A stretch of DNA of 64,000 nt from positions 13,609,213 to 13,673,212 of the forward strand of contig CM034395.1 in assembly GCA_019925095.2 (NCBI GenBank), given 5' to 3'. Position 1 is the first letter of the stretch. Each line of letters starts with the position of its first letter. Below, piece after piece: positions 45,881-58,806 of this stretch. Source of the stretch: Dendrolimus kikuchii. Its lineage: Eukaryota > Arthropoda > Insecta > Lepidoptera > Lasiocampidae. The position numbers were made by a program, and so were the translations under genes. The notes under the pieces were generated by a model, which saw only the letters and a list, made by a program, of their open reading frames with translations, did no database searches and had not been told where the DNA came from.

Positions 45881-45979
45881 ACGGTCTTATTCATAATGAT
45901 TTAGAGTAACTTTGAACGCGTCTTTAGAAATCTTATACAAGCTTTCAAAATTACTTTAACTCGATATGAATAAGACCGT
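45881..45979. mobile_element. 99-bp MITE with perfect 15-bp inverted ends
   Basis: ACGGTCTTATTCATA at 45881-45895 and its exact reverse complement at 45965-45979. A sister element with the same ends lies at 58263-58364. No coding capacity, and no clear target duplication. Confidence 0.8.
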
Positions 45980-47194
45980 AAATTTTTAGCCGTATGTATA
46001 AAGGCCACCCCTGTTTTTTGTGATTGCACTAGACTATTGTGCAGCGACATAAAAATCAATCACATCATCCTGTTGAGTTTAATCCATATACACTAAGTAC
46101 TTTGTGATAAAAGTGGACATGACATGCATAAACTGACGAATAGACGGTCATACCCATTTTGTTTTCGTTTTTGTCAAAATAGCTACGTAACACTAAAAAG
46201 TCTGGTTTCTCTATGCCTCTAATACATATCAACTTAGACATTTTTTCACGCAATTATTCAATTTAAATTCTCATAGCAAACAGAACCTATCTTACCTTTT
46301 ATAATTTCTGTTCAAATTTACATTTTCATCTTTGTATCAATTTATTAAACTGTGTATCGGTTTTCGTTACGGCAAATTGGAATTGTTTCTCCTTTAATAT
46401 TAGCTCTTAAAAATGATCGATCATGATTGATTAGCTCTTGCTATAAACGCTCTCCAGGAATAAGTGTTATCATTTGTTTATATCTATTTTTAAATATTTT
46501 TCCTTTTAGCCGAGCTCATGTGTTGCGTATCTTATCGAGACGCTAGGCCTATTTTGAAGAGCCCCATAATATTGTAGCGCTGCTGCTACTACTGATTTCA
46601 GCTCTCTCCATAGCTTAGGGAAGCATGTTGGGACTCACGATGTGTGCCTTCACAATCAGCATGCAATAAATTATAACAATAAGCACATTAGGTCAAACAA
46701 TTACACTCAAGCTACTTACATCATCATTTAATATTGTATAGACCATTACAATTTGCTAAAGCTTAGTTCGACCGAAAGTACTCGTATTCCTAATGGCCAT
46801 GTTTTCCACTCATTGGCCCAAACACGTATTGATTTTTAATTTACACCGCTATATCTAGATTGCGCAATATGATAATTAATGACCTCAGGGCAAAAGTCGC
46901 CTTGTTACCACATTAAATACCTTAAGTAAATGCCAAGGGATAATGGCCTTTATTTACGAAAAACCAACACGTACGAAGGGTGGAAAGCTCTTAGAAGCAT
47001 GCCAAACCGATATAAATATATTAAAGTTTATATTATTATATTAGGGCTTTCGGGCATTTTGGCTTCCGTTAATTTCAGTGATTTCTGACTTCGCAAAAAT
47101 AATTGCATAACTTACTTTAAAAAGATTTTTTTACTATCTGAAGCCAGTTAAATCTCCGCGTTTTATTGTATTGCTGGTTACAAAGCTTGCACAT
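45980..47194. other. Unassigned AT-rich DNA
   Basis: No supported feature; the minus-strand frame at 46065-46253 is unrecognised. Confidence 0.35.
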
Positions 47195-47375
47195 CGTAGG
47201 CAGTTTTTGTGACCTAATGTAAAAATTGTTATAATTATCACTTGCTGATGTACGTTACATCGCGATAACCAATTTACCTTGGAAAATCGTGGTGGGTGCA
47301 CCGTTCATTATACGTGAACTAGGGAGGCTCAAGCTCAGTAGTGGGGCGTTTATGAGCTAATATTATTGTAGGAAA
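47195..47375 (+). repeat. SINE family B, headless copy
   Basis: GGCAGTTTTTGTGACCTAAT, CATCGCGATAACCAATTTAC and CAGTAGTGGGGCGTTTATGA match in order the body and tail of the SINE at 33469-33761. The tRNA-like head is missing. It ends in TAATATTATTG. Confidence 0.6.
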
Positions 47376-48150
47376 ATATATAGTAATATAAAAACATTAC
47401 AAACAAGAAATATTAACTTAAACTGTAGCCTGTGTTGATTTATAGAAACACATTTCGCTTAATACTCGCGATTGTCATAAATATTTCAATTAATTATTGT
47501 TCCTTGTTCAGAGAGGATCCAAGGGACCTCCCTTTGATTGTCCCTTTCGACGAACTTAATGTTTACATTCGAGAGTTGGCACCCTCATCTGTGTTGAAGG
47601 TCGGCTCTTTATTGTACATTTGTCATTATTTAAATTAAAAGTTAGTAAAGGCACACATTAATTATAGCTCGTTATAGTTAATGCTATTATAAATTTCCCT
47701 TATTATTACACCGAGGGGATAACATTGATTACTTTGTTCACTTGTTATTTAAGCTCGGTCCGGACAATGGGAGCTATTAGAGAGTGTTTAAGGGTTGATA
47801 ATCTATTTCGATCTCTCTCAAACGTCTTAAGATTTTAATGTTTCCCCGTAGATACGTTTAGCCCCGGCGGCTTAGGGCCTGCTACCTAATTAACCCTATT
47901 TTCTCAGATAGGTCAATAGAACAAAGTCCAATAAAGAATTCAAAGAACTTAGAAGAAACACGTGGACTATTGTTAGACAGATCTTAAAAAATTATAACGA
48001 TGTTTTTAGTAATTTTTTATTTAAGTCAATAGATGGTGAGTTATTTGCCCCCAAATTTTCTAAAAGGACGTTTCTCATTTTGAACTTTAGGATGAAATAT
48101 TTTGAGATTACACAGTCTTGTACTAGAAGTAAAAGATTAAAAATGTACTA
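47376..48150. other. Unassigned AT-rich DNA
   Basis: The open frame at 47432-47638 has no recognised domain; nothing else is seen. Confidence 0.3.
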
Positions 48151-48348
48151 TCCCTGGTCTAGAGTATGTCGCCATAACAACCTTGAGTTGTGTTCCGGCA
48201 TTACTGGCGAGGTTCCAGTCTCCCCTGAGAGAGCAGCAGCGCACTTGTAGCACATTTGGTGTTGGAAATGTCCATAGGCCATGGTAGCCGCTTTCCAATA
48301 GGTGGGCCGTCTGCCTGTCTGCTGAACTCATGTAATAAAAAAAGATAA
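48151..48348 (+). repeat. SINE-like retroposon, family A (3' portion)
   Basis: It starts at CCCTGGTCTAGAGTATGTCG and is collinear to the AATAAAAAAAG tail; the head is missing. Confidence 0.7.
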
Positions 48349-48811
48349 AAACGCAAATAGGGAAGAGTACATCCACGGGAATTTCCCTTTAAGACGTTAT
48401 TGTACGCAAAATAAAGTATTACAGAGTAGCGCTGTGTAGTTAGGAATGGTGTGCGGTGCGGTTTAGAAAATAGGCAAATGAAACCAGATCAAACAGTTCC
48501 TCGGAACATTCTACGTAGTACGGATGGCAGAATACGCAGCCAAACCCAAAGTCTTACATCGACCCCTAGGTTAAACGAATCTAAACTAGCAGTTAGTTTG
48601 GGATCGTCAATTATACAATCGTTGGCTAGGCATGGAGGCTGTCTGCTAATCAAATGTGCCGCGGTCCATAGGGCGGTGCTGACACCGTCACTGCTGACAG
48701 TATGCTCCATGTCCGACTTAGTTTTGACTTTGTAAAGTGCAAGTCGATGCCTGAAGTAAAGTGCTTCAATATAGATACATACTACAGACCATAGATGGAC
48801 TTAGGATTAAT
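48349..48811. other. Unassigned DNA
   Basis: A 94-codon plus frame (48451-48735) and a 73-codon minus frame overlap each other. Composition is more balanced than the neighbours but no domain is recognised, so no gene is called. Confidence 0.3.
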
Positions 48812-49075
48812 AATCAATAATAATGACAGCCCATGAACGTCCCACTGCTGGACACGGGCCTCCCATTATAGGGGAACGGAAAGTATTCCCCTCCACGCTT
48901 GTTCAAAGCAGTTTGGCAGGTTTCATTATGATTTTTTCCTTCACCGTTGTTTAACAATGTACACAACATGTTAGGAAACTGCCTAAGTGGTGCATGCGTT
49001 CCAGTCAGGATTCGAAACCGCGTTCTTTCAGTTTGGGATGCGAACACTAACCATTACTCTACCACGACTCTCATA
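48812..49075 (-). repeat. SINE family B (minus copy)
   Basis: Minus strand: a B-box-like GGTTTCGAATCCTGAC head region near 49020-49005, GTGAAGGAAAAAATCATAAT in the body, and a CAGCAGTGGGACGTTCATGG..CTGTCATTATTATTG tail. It is collinear with 33469-33761. Confidence 0.65.
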
Positions 49076-49079
49076 GGTC

Positions 49080-49579
49080 GTAGTATTAATATCCAAGAAT
49101 TATACACAGCCAGCACAAGCAGTTTGCAAAGCGCTAGTGTTATATATTACATTCTAATACTTTAATGTCTAAGGTTAATAAAGTTTGCAGAAATGGCGAC
49201 ACGTCTCAAGTTAATGCAAATGAAGTCAAGTGCAAGTACAGGTGCAGGTGTAAGGACGTCAAGTTTACGTAAGCTGAGTAAGCTCCTATCACTAGCACTA
49301 CTGCGGCCCGCAAACTTATGTGTTCTGCGTGAATAATTTGTTTGTATCTGAATTAAATATTATGTTTATATTATTTTATTATAGCTACCTTGGCAAAAAT
49401 CGTTAATATCCATCTGTTTTTTATGTCATTTAATTTCCTTGAAAAACTATGGAGCCTATAGACGTACGGATGGAATTTTATAGGAAGATGTATATACACT
49501 ATTCTATAGGCTACTACACAAAGGTGTAGTGAAGTTGCGACCAAATATTATATAATATTATAATAATAATCGGCAGACA
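49080..49579. other. Unassigned DNA
   Basis: No supported feature. Confidence 0.3.
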
Positions 49580-49800
49580 AACACACAGATTGTATATCCC
49601 CAAGCTAAGCAAGTTACGCTTATATTATAGGTAATATACAACGGACCATTCTGGGGCCGATCCCAGACCATAGCAAATAACAGAAATTTCGTTTTCGAAA
49701 TTTACCATGTCAGGAATGGAACTCGGAGCCTCTGAGTTCCAGCAAGGTCGGCCAGCTAAGACTTAGCCCGCTCAAACACAGAAGCCATCAGGGGAGTAAG
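49580..49800 (-). repeat. tRNA-headed SINE (family E, minus copy)
   Basis: Reverse complement shows GAGTTCCATTCCTGACATGG (B-box region), GATCGGCCCCAGAATGGTCC and AGCGTAACTTGCTTAGCTTG-like blocks, matching the copy at 43577-43790. Confidence 0.65.
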
Positions 49801-49929
49801 CCTATGTGTAACCGAGAGATATGACTTCTTTTGAGTGTACATAGCCATGTGGGATATTGTTAGTTATTTGTTGAAGAATTATAATAATACCTATTTCTTA
49901 ATGAATTTCTATTTAAACTCATTACGCTT

Positions 49930-50165
49930 GCACAAGGCGGATTAACTGATTTCACACATCGTTAATCACAAACTGTAGGTTTTCTCACTACGTTTTCCTT
50001 TATCATCAGTGCACGGTAATAATGTAAACAACATTATCAATCATCAATCAATCATGCTCGTTTAGGCCTATTTGGCCCAAAAAACTCCTTAAGCAGTGTA
50101 TGCTCTCGATCAGCATTCGAATCCACGTCATTAAAGACATATGCTTTACCTACTGTGCTATTAGG
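49930..50165 (-). repeat. Probable tRNA-headed SINE (minus)
   Basis: The minus strand has GTGGATTCGAATGCTGATCG (B-box-like GGATTCGAATG) preceded by GCACAGTAGGTAAAGCATAT, and a GGAAAACGTAGTGAGAAAAC body block typical of insect SINE bodies. Boundaries are approximate. Confidence 0.45.
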
Positions 50166-52044
50166 GATAGAGCTCTAAATAACACTATCTATACAAAAGA
50201 TAGTGTTAACCTTACTTTATGAGCAATTAAAAGTAAGTAAAACTAATTTATCTATGACCGGTCCGAAGTTTGGCAAAATAAACTGTTACTGTTTGAACAG
50301 GAGAGTTCCATTACGTATGTCTAGCGACACTTACCAGGAGCGAGTCGATCGGCTTCGCTAAATTAGGATTGACGCCGACAGGTTTTGTAAAAGCATTGCA
50401 CTGTTGAATTATTAAGGCAACTCCGGCTGGTTCTATATCCGTACTGCCGGCAGTCAGACCCGAATGTATACCAACATTCATAATATACAGTTGGCTATAT
50501 ACATGATTCCGTTTACGGAACTCCGCTCATTTTCAATTCTGACACTCAGATAGATGGTCGGTAAAAGAGAATAAGCTGCGGTAGACAATTTGAAAAAAAT
50601 GATGAAAAACCGAATGCTTTTTAGAGATTTTTAGACATATGAAATAAAAACTCTCTAGTGTCTTCACGTTCGTCCGCTGGTTTGCCTATTTATAATAACT
50701 ACAGTCTACAGCCATTTTACTCGGAGATTATTGGCAGATTAATTGATTACATTATATTTTCTGTGAATTGCTATAAAATGGTGTATTGAACTGGTAAAAT
50801 CAATCAAGGGTGCCATGTTATACATTTTAGCATAATTTGTGTTGGTGATTAAATGGCTCGGCGCATTATTTTGGTGAAAAAGACAACACTAAAACACAAC
50901 TGTCTGTTGGGATATGGACTCGCGAATGCAGCCGCATGTTAAGAAATATTCTAAATTTGCAAACGTGACAAACTACAATATTGATATACATAATAGGTAC
51001 TTAAAGAAAACTAACTTCGGTGCACATAGGCAGTTTTTGTATCATTAGACAGGTTTTGAAATAACATAACGATGTTTCAACATAACTTTTTATATTATAC
51101 TCCTACACATAAGTCAATCAAATTTAAGTTGGTGAAGTCATATCAAGTTATAACGCTGTCTAATTTTTGAACTATGGAGTAGACAGTTTTAAATTAACCA
51201 GGGGCTCGCCCAATTCTGCTGTTACCATCTCGTCAAAATTACCGGACACTATCGTCTTAATAGTAAGTTTGCCTGATTTCGGTATTATGTTAATTCTAAT
51301 GCCGTGCCAGTGGCAAACCACTCTATCTTTATAAAGATATATAAGCGAAAACTTACAAAATAAATATTTATAATTTTGGCAGCCTTTCAATATTCATTTT
51401 GGCTAACGCCATTTCTGATAATGGTAATACCAATTTTCTCCTACTATTATCCCGCCGCAACGATATGGTGAAGTTATTGTAGATTTAGCAGAATACGAAT
51501 TTTTGACACTATGGCAATTGAAACGTACTTTGAATATCTTCGCAGCGCCAATATATCGAAATAACGGAATTGGGTGCCAGGAAGAAGACTTCTTCTTCCT
51601 GGTTTGGATACATACACAATAGCAGATTAACACTGAAAGCGCAAGACTACTTTTTAGCACAGTAAAAATGTTGAAGTAATAAATTTAAAACTTCGACACG
51701 ATGCAATATAAATGAGGCTTGATTTAAGGTCGACAAAGAGACCCGACGCGAACACGAGAAGGCCTCGGAAGCCGCCTTAGTGGACGTCATTAAAAATTCG
51801 TAACAAATTAGCTATGCTCAGTGTTGGCTTCATTTCTCAAATTCCTCATTCTCCTAAGTTCTCGAGAGCATTAAATTTTCATGAAATTGCTTTCAAACTT
51901 TTCCTCTTTCAATAAGCTCTAAACTCAATATCCGAGGGCATAGTTTTAAACACATATACTTCTTGGGTTCTCAGCTATGTTTTTAGTCATGTGACACACT
52001 GTAACATGTTGCAAAATTATAGTTCATCACTGCAGCCGAAATAG
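50166..52044. other. Unassigned DNA
   Basis: No recognised repeat. On the minus strand two open stretches (51660-51403 and 51390-51172) are in the same frame, separated by two stop codons in 12 bp; neither has an ATG at its start nor a domain I know. Confidence 0.3.
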
Positions 52045-52570
52045 ATATCGACGCCCCCGGAGAATAAAATGGTAATGTGCTATTACTACTTTTTTAATGT
52101 TTTTGTATTTTCGGCATCTGTGGGTCGATATACACCTACTGATTTTTTTAAATTATTTTTTTCGTAAAATTCTCGTCCAGTATAACAGTTTCTATTTTTA
52201 TTCTCCGGAAGTCATGTAAGAAATTTAACCCATAAAAACATCGTAGTCGTTCATTACGGAACGAACATATGTCTTGATAAATCGGCAAGGCGTTATACCA
52301 TTTTATTCACGTAAATAAATTGATAACTCTTTTCAATAACACGCTTTACCTAAATTAGTTCGGTAAGTTTAGCTTGAACGGTAAACGTATATTACTGGTT
52401 TATTATTGACATCATTTTCGATGCTATTTCACGTAAACACGTATTACAATATTCTTTATCAATTTTAAAACATGTATTAACGCGATACTATTTTTAATTA
52501 TCTTTCAATTAATACAGTATTGGTTATTATTGTCTTTTGCGCTTGAATTTCGTAAAGTTTTTATAAGTTT

Positions 52571-52782
52571 GCCAGGTGGTAGGGCATTTGCCCCACTGGA
52601 TGGCTACCACCCCTGGTCTAAAGTATGTCACCATAACAACCTTGAGTTATGTTCTGGCATTAGTGACCAGGTTCCAGTCTCTCTTAAAAGAGCAGCAGCG
52701 CATTTGTAGCAACTTTGGTGTTGCAAATGTCCATAGGCGATGGTAACCGCTTTCCATCAAGTGGGCCGTCTGCCTTTCTGCC
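52571..52782 (+). repeat. SINE-like retroposon, family A (nested)
   Basis: GCCAGGTGGTAGGGCATTTG through GGGCCGTCTGCCTTTCTGCC, collinear with other family A copies. It lacks the head and A-tail. It lies between the left end and the transposase remnant of the TIR element. Confidence 0.7.
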
Positions 52783-52931
52783 ACGATGAAACACTAAAAC
52801 CTATTGAAAATAATGAAGATTATGCACATTATGCAATCAATGTAGACAATGGCAATATTAATTATTAATATAATATGTATAAGACTTTAACGCCCCAAAT
52901 AAATAGAGATGAAAACCCAAAGCAATAAGGT

Positions 52932-54375
52932 TTGGTGGAGAATGAAGATTCTGCGACATTTCAAGTATTAGGTACATCTGAATCAGAACCGCTCACTACA
53001 GTTTCAGTATCAGGATCACTGCCAAGCAGTTCAATGGAACCTACGAATGATGATGATAGCTCTCTCTTTATCACTACAAACAACTTAACCCGTAAGCGAT
53101 GTCGAAATGAAAAAGAATGGATAGTCAATAAATCCAAAACTTTAAAAAACTCTGGCCAAGCTTATATTGGATGTCATTCTAAATAACAGTTTCTTGCAAA
53201 ATAACGTTAGTACCTTCTTGTAAATGCAAATTGAAATGTGGTGAAACGTTTTCATATAATAGTAGGAATGTCATTTTAGAAACATTTTATAAATTTAATA
53301 ACCATAAGTTGCAATGGCAATTTATAACTAAATACGTTATGTCAGAATCTGTAAAAAACTTCAAGTTACTCGAAATAAAAACCGTACTCAAACTATAAGT
53401 TATTATTTGCCATTAGATGGTAATAAAGTTCGTGTATGTAAGGTGTTTTTCCTAAATTCTTTACGAATATCCGAACAAATGGTTTACACTGCCATAGAAA
53501 AGTACAATAGTGATTCTGACAAAACTGACTGTAGAGGTAAACATAACAATCGATCACGCAAAATGTCAGTGCCAACAGAAGAGATCATCATATCACACAT
53601 TCAATTATTTCCAGCAAAAGAAGCACACTAAGTCAGAAAATTTTCCAAAAGAAAGTATTTATGCGAAACTTTAAATATTTCAAAAATGTACCGTTTATAC
53701 ATAGATTGGTTCAAAGAACAGACAGACGCTACCAAAAGACAGTATGAGAGTATCTTTAATACAAAGTTTAATTATTCTTTGTTTCATCCTAAGATAGATT
53801 TATGTGGCACTTGTACGTTTTATGAACAAGCTGAAAACGAGCACAAGGAATCATTAAAAGATAAATACACTGATCAATTATACGTAATAGTTATGAATGC
53901 TAAACAAACCGGTGAAAAATACCAAGTCAAGGAAATGAGACAAACTGATTTTTATGACGTAAAATCATTGATTATTGGACAGAATTGGCTAAATAATACA
54001 CAAGGTAACAAAATATATTGGTCAAAGATCAAAGAAATAAAAGTGGCCTCCACAAACCCACAATCTGTTTACTTTAAGTATGATTATGATGACGACTTTA
54101 ATGAAATGAATATAGGATTAACATCAACTAAAAACATTAAAAAACGAAAATCTGCCTCTACCGCAGCAGTTTCATCTATTGCTGATGTGGTCTTACAGCC
54201 AGCCTATGACGGTCCAGTTTCAATTTCAAAAGCTCTGCACGAAGATCTATCAAGCCTTTGTAGGATAAACGCCATACATCTCCATTACCAGAGTTTTTAC
54301 AATTCGTTGAAAAGTACAAATAGTTCTGAAGCCGTTTTAGGTGAGGATGACTTTGAAATGGAGAGCAATGACTGA
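52932..54375 (+). pseudogene. Decayed transposase of the surrounding TIR element
   Basis: Three open pieces. 52932-53186 has an acidic, Ser-rich N-terminus then NLTRKRCRNEKEWIVNKSKT and a GQAYIG motif. 53407-53631 and 53686-54375 are in one frame separated by a TAA (53629-53631): VRVCKVFFLNSLRISEQMVY, GKHNNRSRKMS, SHIQLFPAKEAH, then MYRLYIDWFKEQ, then FHPKIDLCGTCTFYEQAENE with a CxxC pair, and a C-terminal part with NWLNNTQGNKIYWSKIKEIK. Between KDKYTDQ and LYVIVMNAKQ (near 53880) the central region, where a catalytic core would be expected, appears deleted. The wording recalls a family of insect transposon proteins that I cannot name with certainty. Location within TIRs is the main evidence that it is a transposase. 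Confidence 0.7.
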
Positions 54376-55088
54376 TTGATTTTTTATAACTAAGACTGAT
54401 TGATGCTAATCTAAATTCTAGTGATTAATGCCTATTGTAACAATTGTGATTTTCCTAAATAAAGATTATGTTTATTATAATTTTATTTATATTCGCTACG
54501 TGTACTGACTGAGTCACTCTATAAAATAAATAATGTGAAAAGTGTAGAAAGGCACCCACCAAGTACCCAGTAGTGGTATAACAGTAACAGTTACAGTAAT
54601 TTATAATCAAAATTCATAAACATTACTGCATATTACGATGTTAACGTTGAATGCATTTATACAAAAACAAAGTTGTTATATAGCTATACGAAAAAAGACA
54701 GTGGTAACTTTTACAAGAACAAAATCGTATTGGTTTATTACAATTACAGTTCATTCATGAAAGTACTGTAGAAAAACATCGTAATATACGGTTATGGTTT
54801 TCATTATATTACAACTTTACGAGAATAAAATGGTTATATGCCGTTACTTAGGATACACCTAAATATAAAATCAGTATTATATATTTTTCGTAATAGCTTC
54901 AAAAGTATACATTATATTTTATTTTATTCTATAGCCACTTATTAAGAAAAAAATACTGAATAAAATGGTATATCATATGATAATATAGGCCGGTTACGTT
55001 ATGAGCTAAAACAGAATAACAGTTTTTTGCTCGTCCTGTAAAATTTACTTTTGTCTATTACGATTTTATTCCCCGGGGGCGTCGATAT

Positions 55089-56096
55089 AAGATCAATAAT
55101 ATCCGGTGAATAATAACAAAAAATGGCAACGTGCGTGTCGGTTCACAAACTGTAAAAAAACTTACAATATTTTTGCCATTTGGATACGAAAGACTAAAGA
55201 TGACTTGTTACAAATGCAGTAGGATGCGTACGAAGTGACGTGTTACGCGACCGACGGATGTTTATTATTCACTATCAGATGCTTGACGCGGCGCACATAC
55301 ACTGTGCGCGGCGTCCATACAACGTACGCCGCGTCCGCAGTTATTCTTGAGCATTCCAGCGTAAAGATGTCCTCCTGTTCTTGACTTCAATCTGTCAAAC
55401 AATTCTGTCCAATCATATATATGTAGAGTGCATGAAAAAAACTGATACGCATTTAGATGTTTCCAGAGTGACCATCGGTACATCATCAATCCTACGCCGG
55501 AAGCTGTGTACAACTTCAATAGATGATAAACGCTGCTTTCACAGTCTGTGACTGACTGCAGCCTAATAAAGCTTGTAACCGAAAATACAGTAGGTATATC
55601 TCAAAAGTTGCTCCAAATATATGGTTGAAACCAATTATAGCTACAAGTATTTTCAATTGAAAAATAAATTCAATGAATACAAGCGTGTAGGGTATTGTGA
55701 GACACGTCTTTCATAGTAAAAAATCGTAACGAAGTTTATTAGTAACTTTCTCATTAAAGTCATTAGTTAATGAGATTTTCATTCCCATAATTTTAAAATT
55801 GTGTTCCTTCCTTATATTCCTTTTCTCTAGAGTTTAGATTAATGTATGTGATGGAAAATTCTAAAAAAAATTTAAAGCTTAAAACTAATTTTAAACAAAA
55901 TTAGTTTTGAACAGGATTTGTTGAGTAGTTTTTAAAATATGTGGTATTATAGATTTACACTTTTTTTACGATTCCATAGTCGAATGACTGAAACGTAATA
56001 GTTGTTTTTTTTAAAGAAAGTGATCATATTAGTAGTAGAATATTGTTTATATTTAGCGAAAAATTGAATATTGGTATTGGTGTTAACAATACTAAC
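55089..56096. other. Unassigned DNA
   Basis: A minus-strand 84-codon frame (55265-55519) has balanced composition and several Cys but no recognised domain. No repeat recognised. Confidence 0.3.
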
Positions 56097-56397
56097 TGGA
56101 ACGGAGAAAGAATATAACTCCCCGCGGTCAGGCGACCTGTTGTAAGAGGTGACAAAACAACCCACAGCCAGGTGGTAGGGTATATGCCCGTCTGAATGGA
56201 TACCACCCCTGGTGTAGAGTATGTCGCCATAATAACCTTGAGTTGTGTTCCGGCATAAGCGGCCAGGTTCTAGCTTCCTTCTAGAGACCGGTAGCACATT
56301 GATAGCACCTTTGGTGTTACCAATGTCCATAGGCCATGGTAATCGCTTTCCATCAAATGGGCTGTCTGCTTGTCTGCTGAACTTATACAATAAAATA
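56097..56397 (+). repeat. SINE-like retroposon, family A (near full length)
   Basis: AACGGAGAAAGAATATAACT to GCTGAACTTATACAATAAAA, collinear with 3397-3715 but among the more diverged copies. Confidence 0.7.
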
Positions 56398-58262
56398 ACT
56401 GTTTAATGAAATATGTCTTTTCTAGTTGCCACAAGTACTCCCTCGTATGATGTCAGCCAAAGACCTCCAATTTCGCTGAAGCCTTTACTTGAAGATTAAA
56501 ACTTGAATATACGTGTATAATTGACACTGGCTATATGTATATACGATATATGTATCGTTCTGAGCTATATTTAAAAAAGATATGTAATATTGTAAATAGC
56601 GTTTTTGCAAATATAATTATACTTCACTGTTATTGTCTAATATGAAAATAGGGTGGGCGAGCTTATCTTAATGGCTATCGCACACGGCCGCGTTTATTTC
56701 ATATCATTGTTGATATAATTATACCGAATAAAGACCATTAATATTCTCTTGTTTCAGTAATGAACACAAAGTCACCCTTAATGGTTTTGCCTGATGGTAT
56801 TGTTTAGTGTGAGATAGTTGTAATTGAATTAATTGTCCCATGCAGGATTTGGTTATTTACAGTAACCGACCAATTAAATTAATCTTTATTAACAAATTTA
56901 AATTTCTGTTTTTACTTTTTTAATAGATTATTTACTAAGTTACCCACGTCTCGTTCTAATAATGTGTATTCAAATTCTGATCTAATATGCGTATTTTTAT
57001 AATTATTATCTACGTGCTGACTGACGGTAAAGAAAAATGTGGCACGGAAACGTGCAGGTCGGGAATACCGATACATGAAATCAATTACAATTACAATTTA
57101 GATAGTAAGCTAACTACGATCTGAATCGACATCATTGGAATGTAACGGAGATCTTTAGCAACTAAGCTACCGCAACTTCAAATTATTTCACTTTCCATTT
57201 AACTTTATTGTTCTTTTAAATATATTAATTTATGAATTGCTTATAAGTAGTTAAGTTAAGTTAAGTTATTGCTTACAAGTACGATTTTAAAGTGTATTTA
57301 TTTTTGTAATGTCCAACTATGTAAAATAAATAAAAAGAATCTATATTAAATGTAACCACTTACAGTGAAAGGGACACGGGGGAATCGTACCGTAGAGCAC
57401 TTAAATAGATCTTACGCCTTGAATAAATTTAGCTAGCGGAGATCAGAGTATAGTGGTACCTTGGAAACAGGCTGGGGTGTAACTTAGCGTACCCTCGAAC
57501 GGTAGAACAAACTAATTAGTCGTTTAGACTATTTGCTTTCGCATCGTGATTGCTTTGTCGCCTCCGGGCATTCGGTAACAGGGAGCGGCCTTAACGAGAA
57601 CATTGCTACATGTTACACTGTTAAGTACGAGCTATTGTTCTGATAGTGTCAGTATATTTTCACGGCGCGTTAACAAATATTAAATTACCATTATTTATGT
57701 TCTCAGTATATGTATATTGGTTTCAGTGTGCGAATTAGACTTTAATGTTTTGTATATTATATTTGTTTCATAGAGGTATTCAAATTAACAGATTAATTAA
57801 ATAATGTTTAGTTAACAGATTAATAAAATGCTAAAAACTACTATATAATAATACACGGAAATCATACCATTACTGCCGTAGCTTGGCTCGTGTTAATTAG
57901 ACATAACAATATAATTAAACAACATGTATGTTTCTATAACTTAAGGCTATAACTTGTATTATGTGTAAAATAAATAAATGATTAGTTTGAATAATTGTCC
58001 TGGGAAAATGATAAAAATATGTCACATTTATCCCCGTTACCGAAACTACATGTATACTAAATTTTATGGTAATACGTTTGTTTCTAAGGCCACGAAAATG
58101 GGACAAACAGACCTCCATACAAAGCCACTCTCATATTTTATAGATTAAATTTTATTTAACGTATCTATTATTTTTAAACTATTTAAAACACGAAATAAAT
58201 AAATAAATATAGGATGTTAAAATAATTATAGTTTTTACGTTTGGCTAAATGGTAGATATTTA
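56398..58262. other. Unassigned AT-rich DNA
   Basis: No supported feature in about 1.9 kb. The minus-strand frame at 57915-58118 is unrecognised. Confidence 0.35.
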
Positions 58263-58364
58263 TACGCTCTTATTCCTATTGAGTTAGGAGTAAGTTTTAA
58301 GGCTTCTTTATGGTTCTTAAAGATGACTTAAAACTTACGCTAATCAATATGAATAAGACCGGTA
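58263..58364. mobile_element. MITE related to 45881-45979
   Basis: The right end reads TACCGGTCTTATTCATA on the minus strand and the left end TACGCTCTTATTCCTA; the ends match each other and the 45881 element imperfectly. The inner arms GTAAGTTTTAAG and CTTAAAACTTAC are also inverted, so nearly the whole 102 bp folds on itself. Confidence 0.7.
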
Positions 58365-58689
58365 CTGTATACAGTGTAGCCATGATACTGAAAAGAATGC
58401 CTACGTTCAAAGATATTGAGGCAAATGATTTAATTTATTATACAGAAAATATCTTTTTCTTGGTGTAAATGATTGCAAATAACTGTTTTTTGGCGGTATC
58501 AGTAATATTAACATTATATCTAATCGTATTTAATTTATATTTGTACTGGTTACCTGACGCGAAATATTAAGTTCAATAATGGAGTATAATGAAAGCCAAT
58601 CGCTGTTATTAAAATTGTCGACCTGTTAACCAATTTTCAATATGGCAATTAATTAGATAATGTTAATGGAGATCTTATTTAGAATAGAA

Positions 58690-58801
58690 TAGAATAATAA
58701 TGTATAGCTAGAAATTTATGTGTACATAGGTGTTTTTTTTGTGGTAATTGTCTCAAATAAACGGTGATCTAGACTCAGTATTCTACTTATAGTCTTGAGG
58801 G
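58690..58801 (-). pseudogene. Likely continuation of the LINE split by the copia element
   Basis: Joined to 63477 at the target site, the minus strand continues with HRLFETITTKK-like wording in a shifted frame. That is compatible with the region beyond the palm of a LINE reverse transcriptase. Decayed; boundary uncertain. Confidence 0.35.
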
Positions 58802-58806
58802 ACTAT

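Larger units (their letters stand above)
52045..55088 (+). mobile_element. 3-kb TIR DNA transposon with 4-bp target duplication
   Basis: Inverted ends start CGACGCCCCCGG at 52049 and, on the reverse strand, CGACGCCCCCGG at 55084. Matching continues with GAATAAAAT and GTAAT for about 28 bp, with two mismatches. Outside both ends is ATAT (52045-52048, 55085-55088), a likely 4-bp target duplication, though it is palindromic and could be part of the ends. Copies of a GAATAAAATGGTAT-like subterminal motif lie at 52062, 52296 (inverted), 54717, 54823, 54958 and 55058 (inverted). It contains a decayed transposase (52932-54375) and a nested SINE-like repeat (52571-52782). A 4-bp target duplication would fit the Sola superfamily, but this is only a suggestion. 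Confidence 0.8.

Noticed and set aside
51172..51660. Minus-strand secreted protein gene
   Set aside because: Two open stretches share a frame and the first looks signal-peptide-like, but neither has an ATG, two stops separate them, and no domain is recognisable.
55265..55519. Minus-strand Cys-containing small protein
   Set aside because: Open frame only; no recognised motif, and it lies just outside the TIR transposon with no supporting context.
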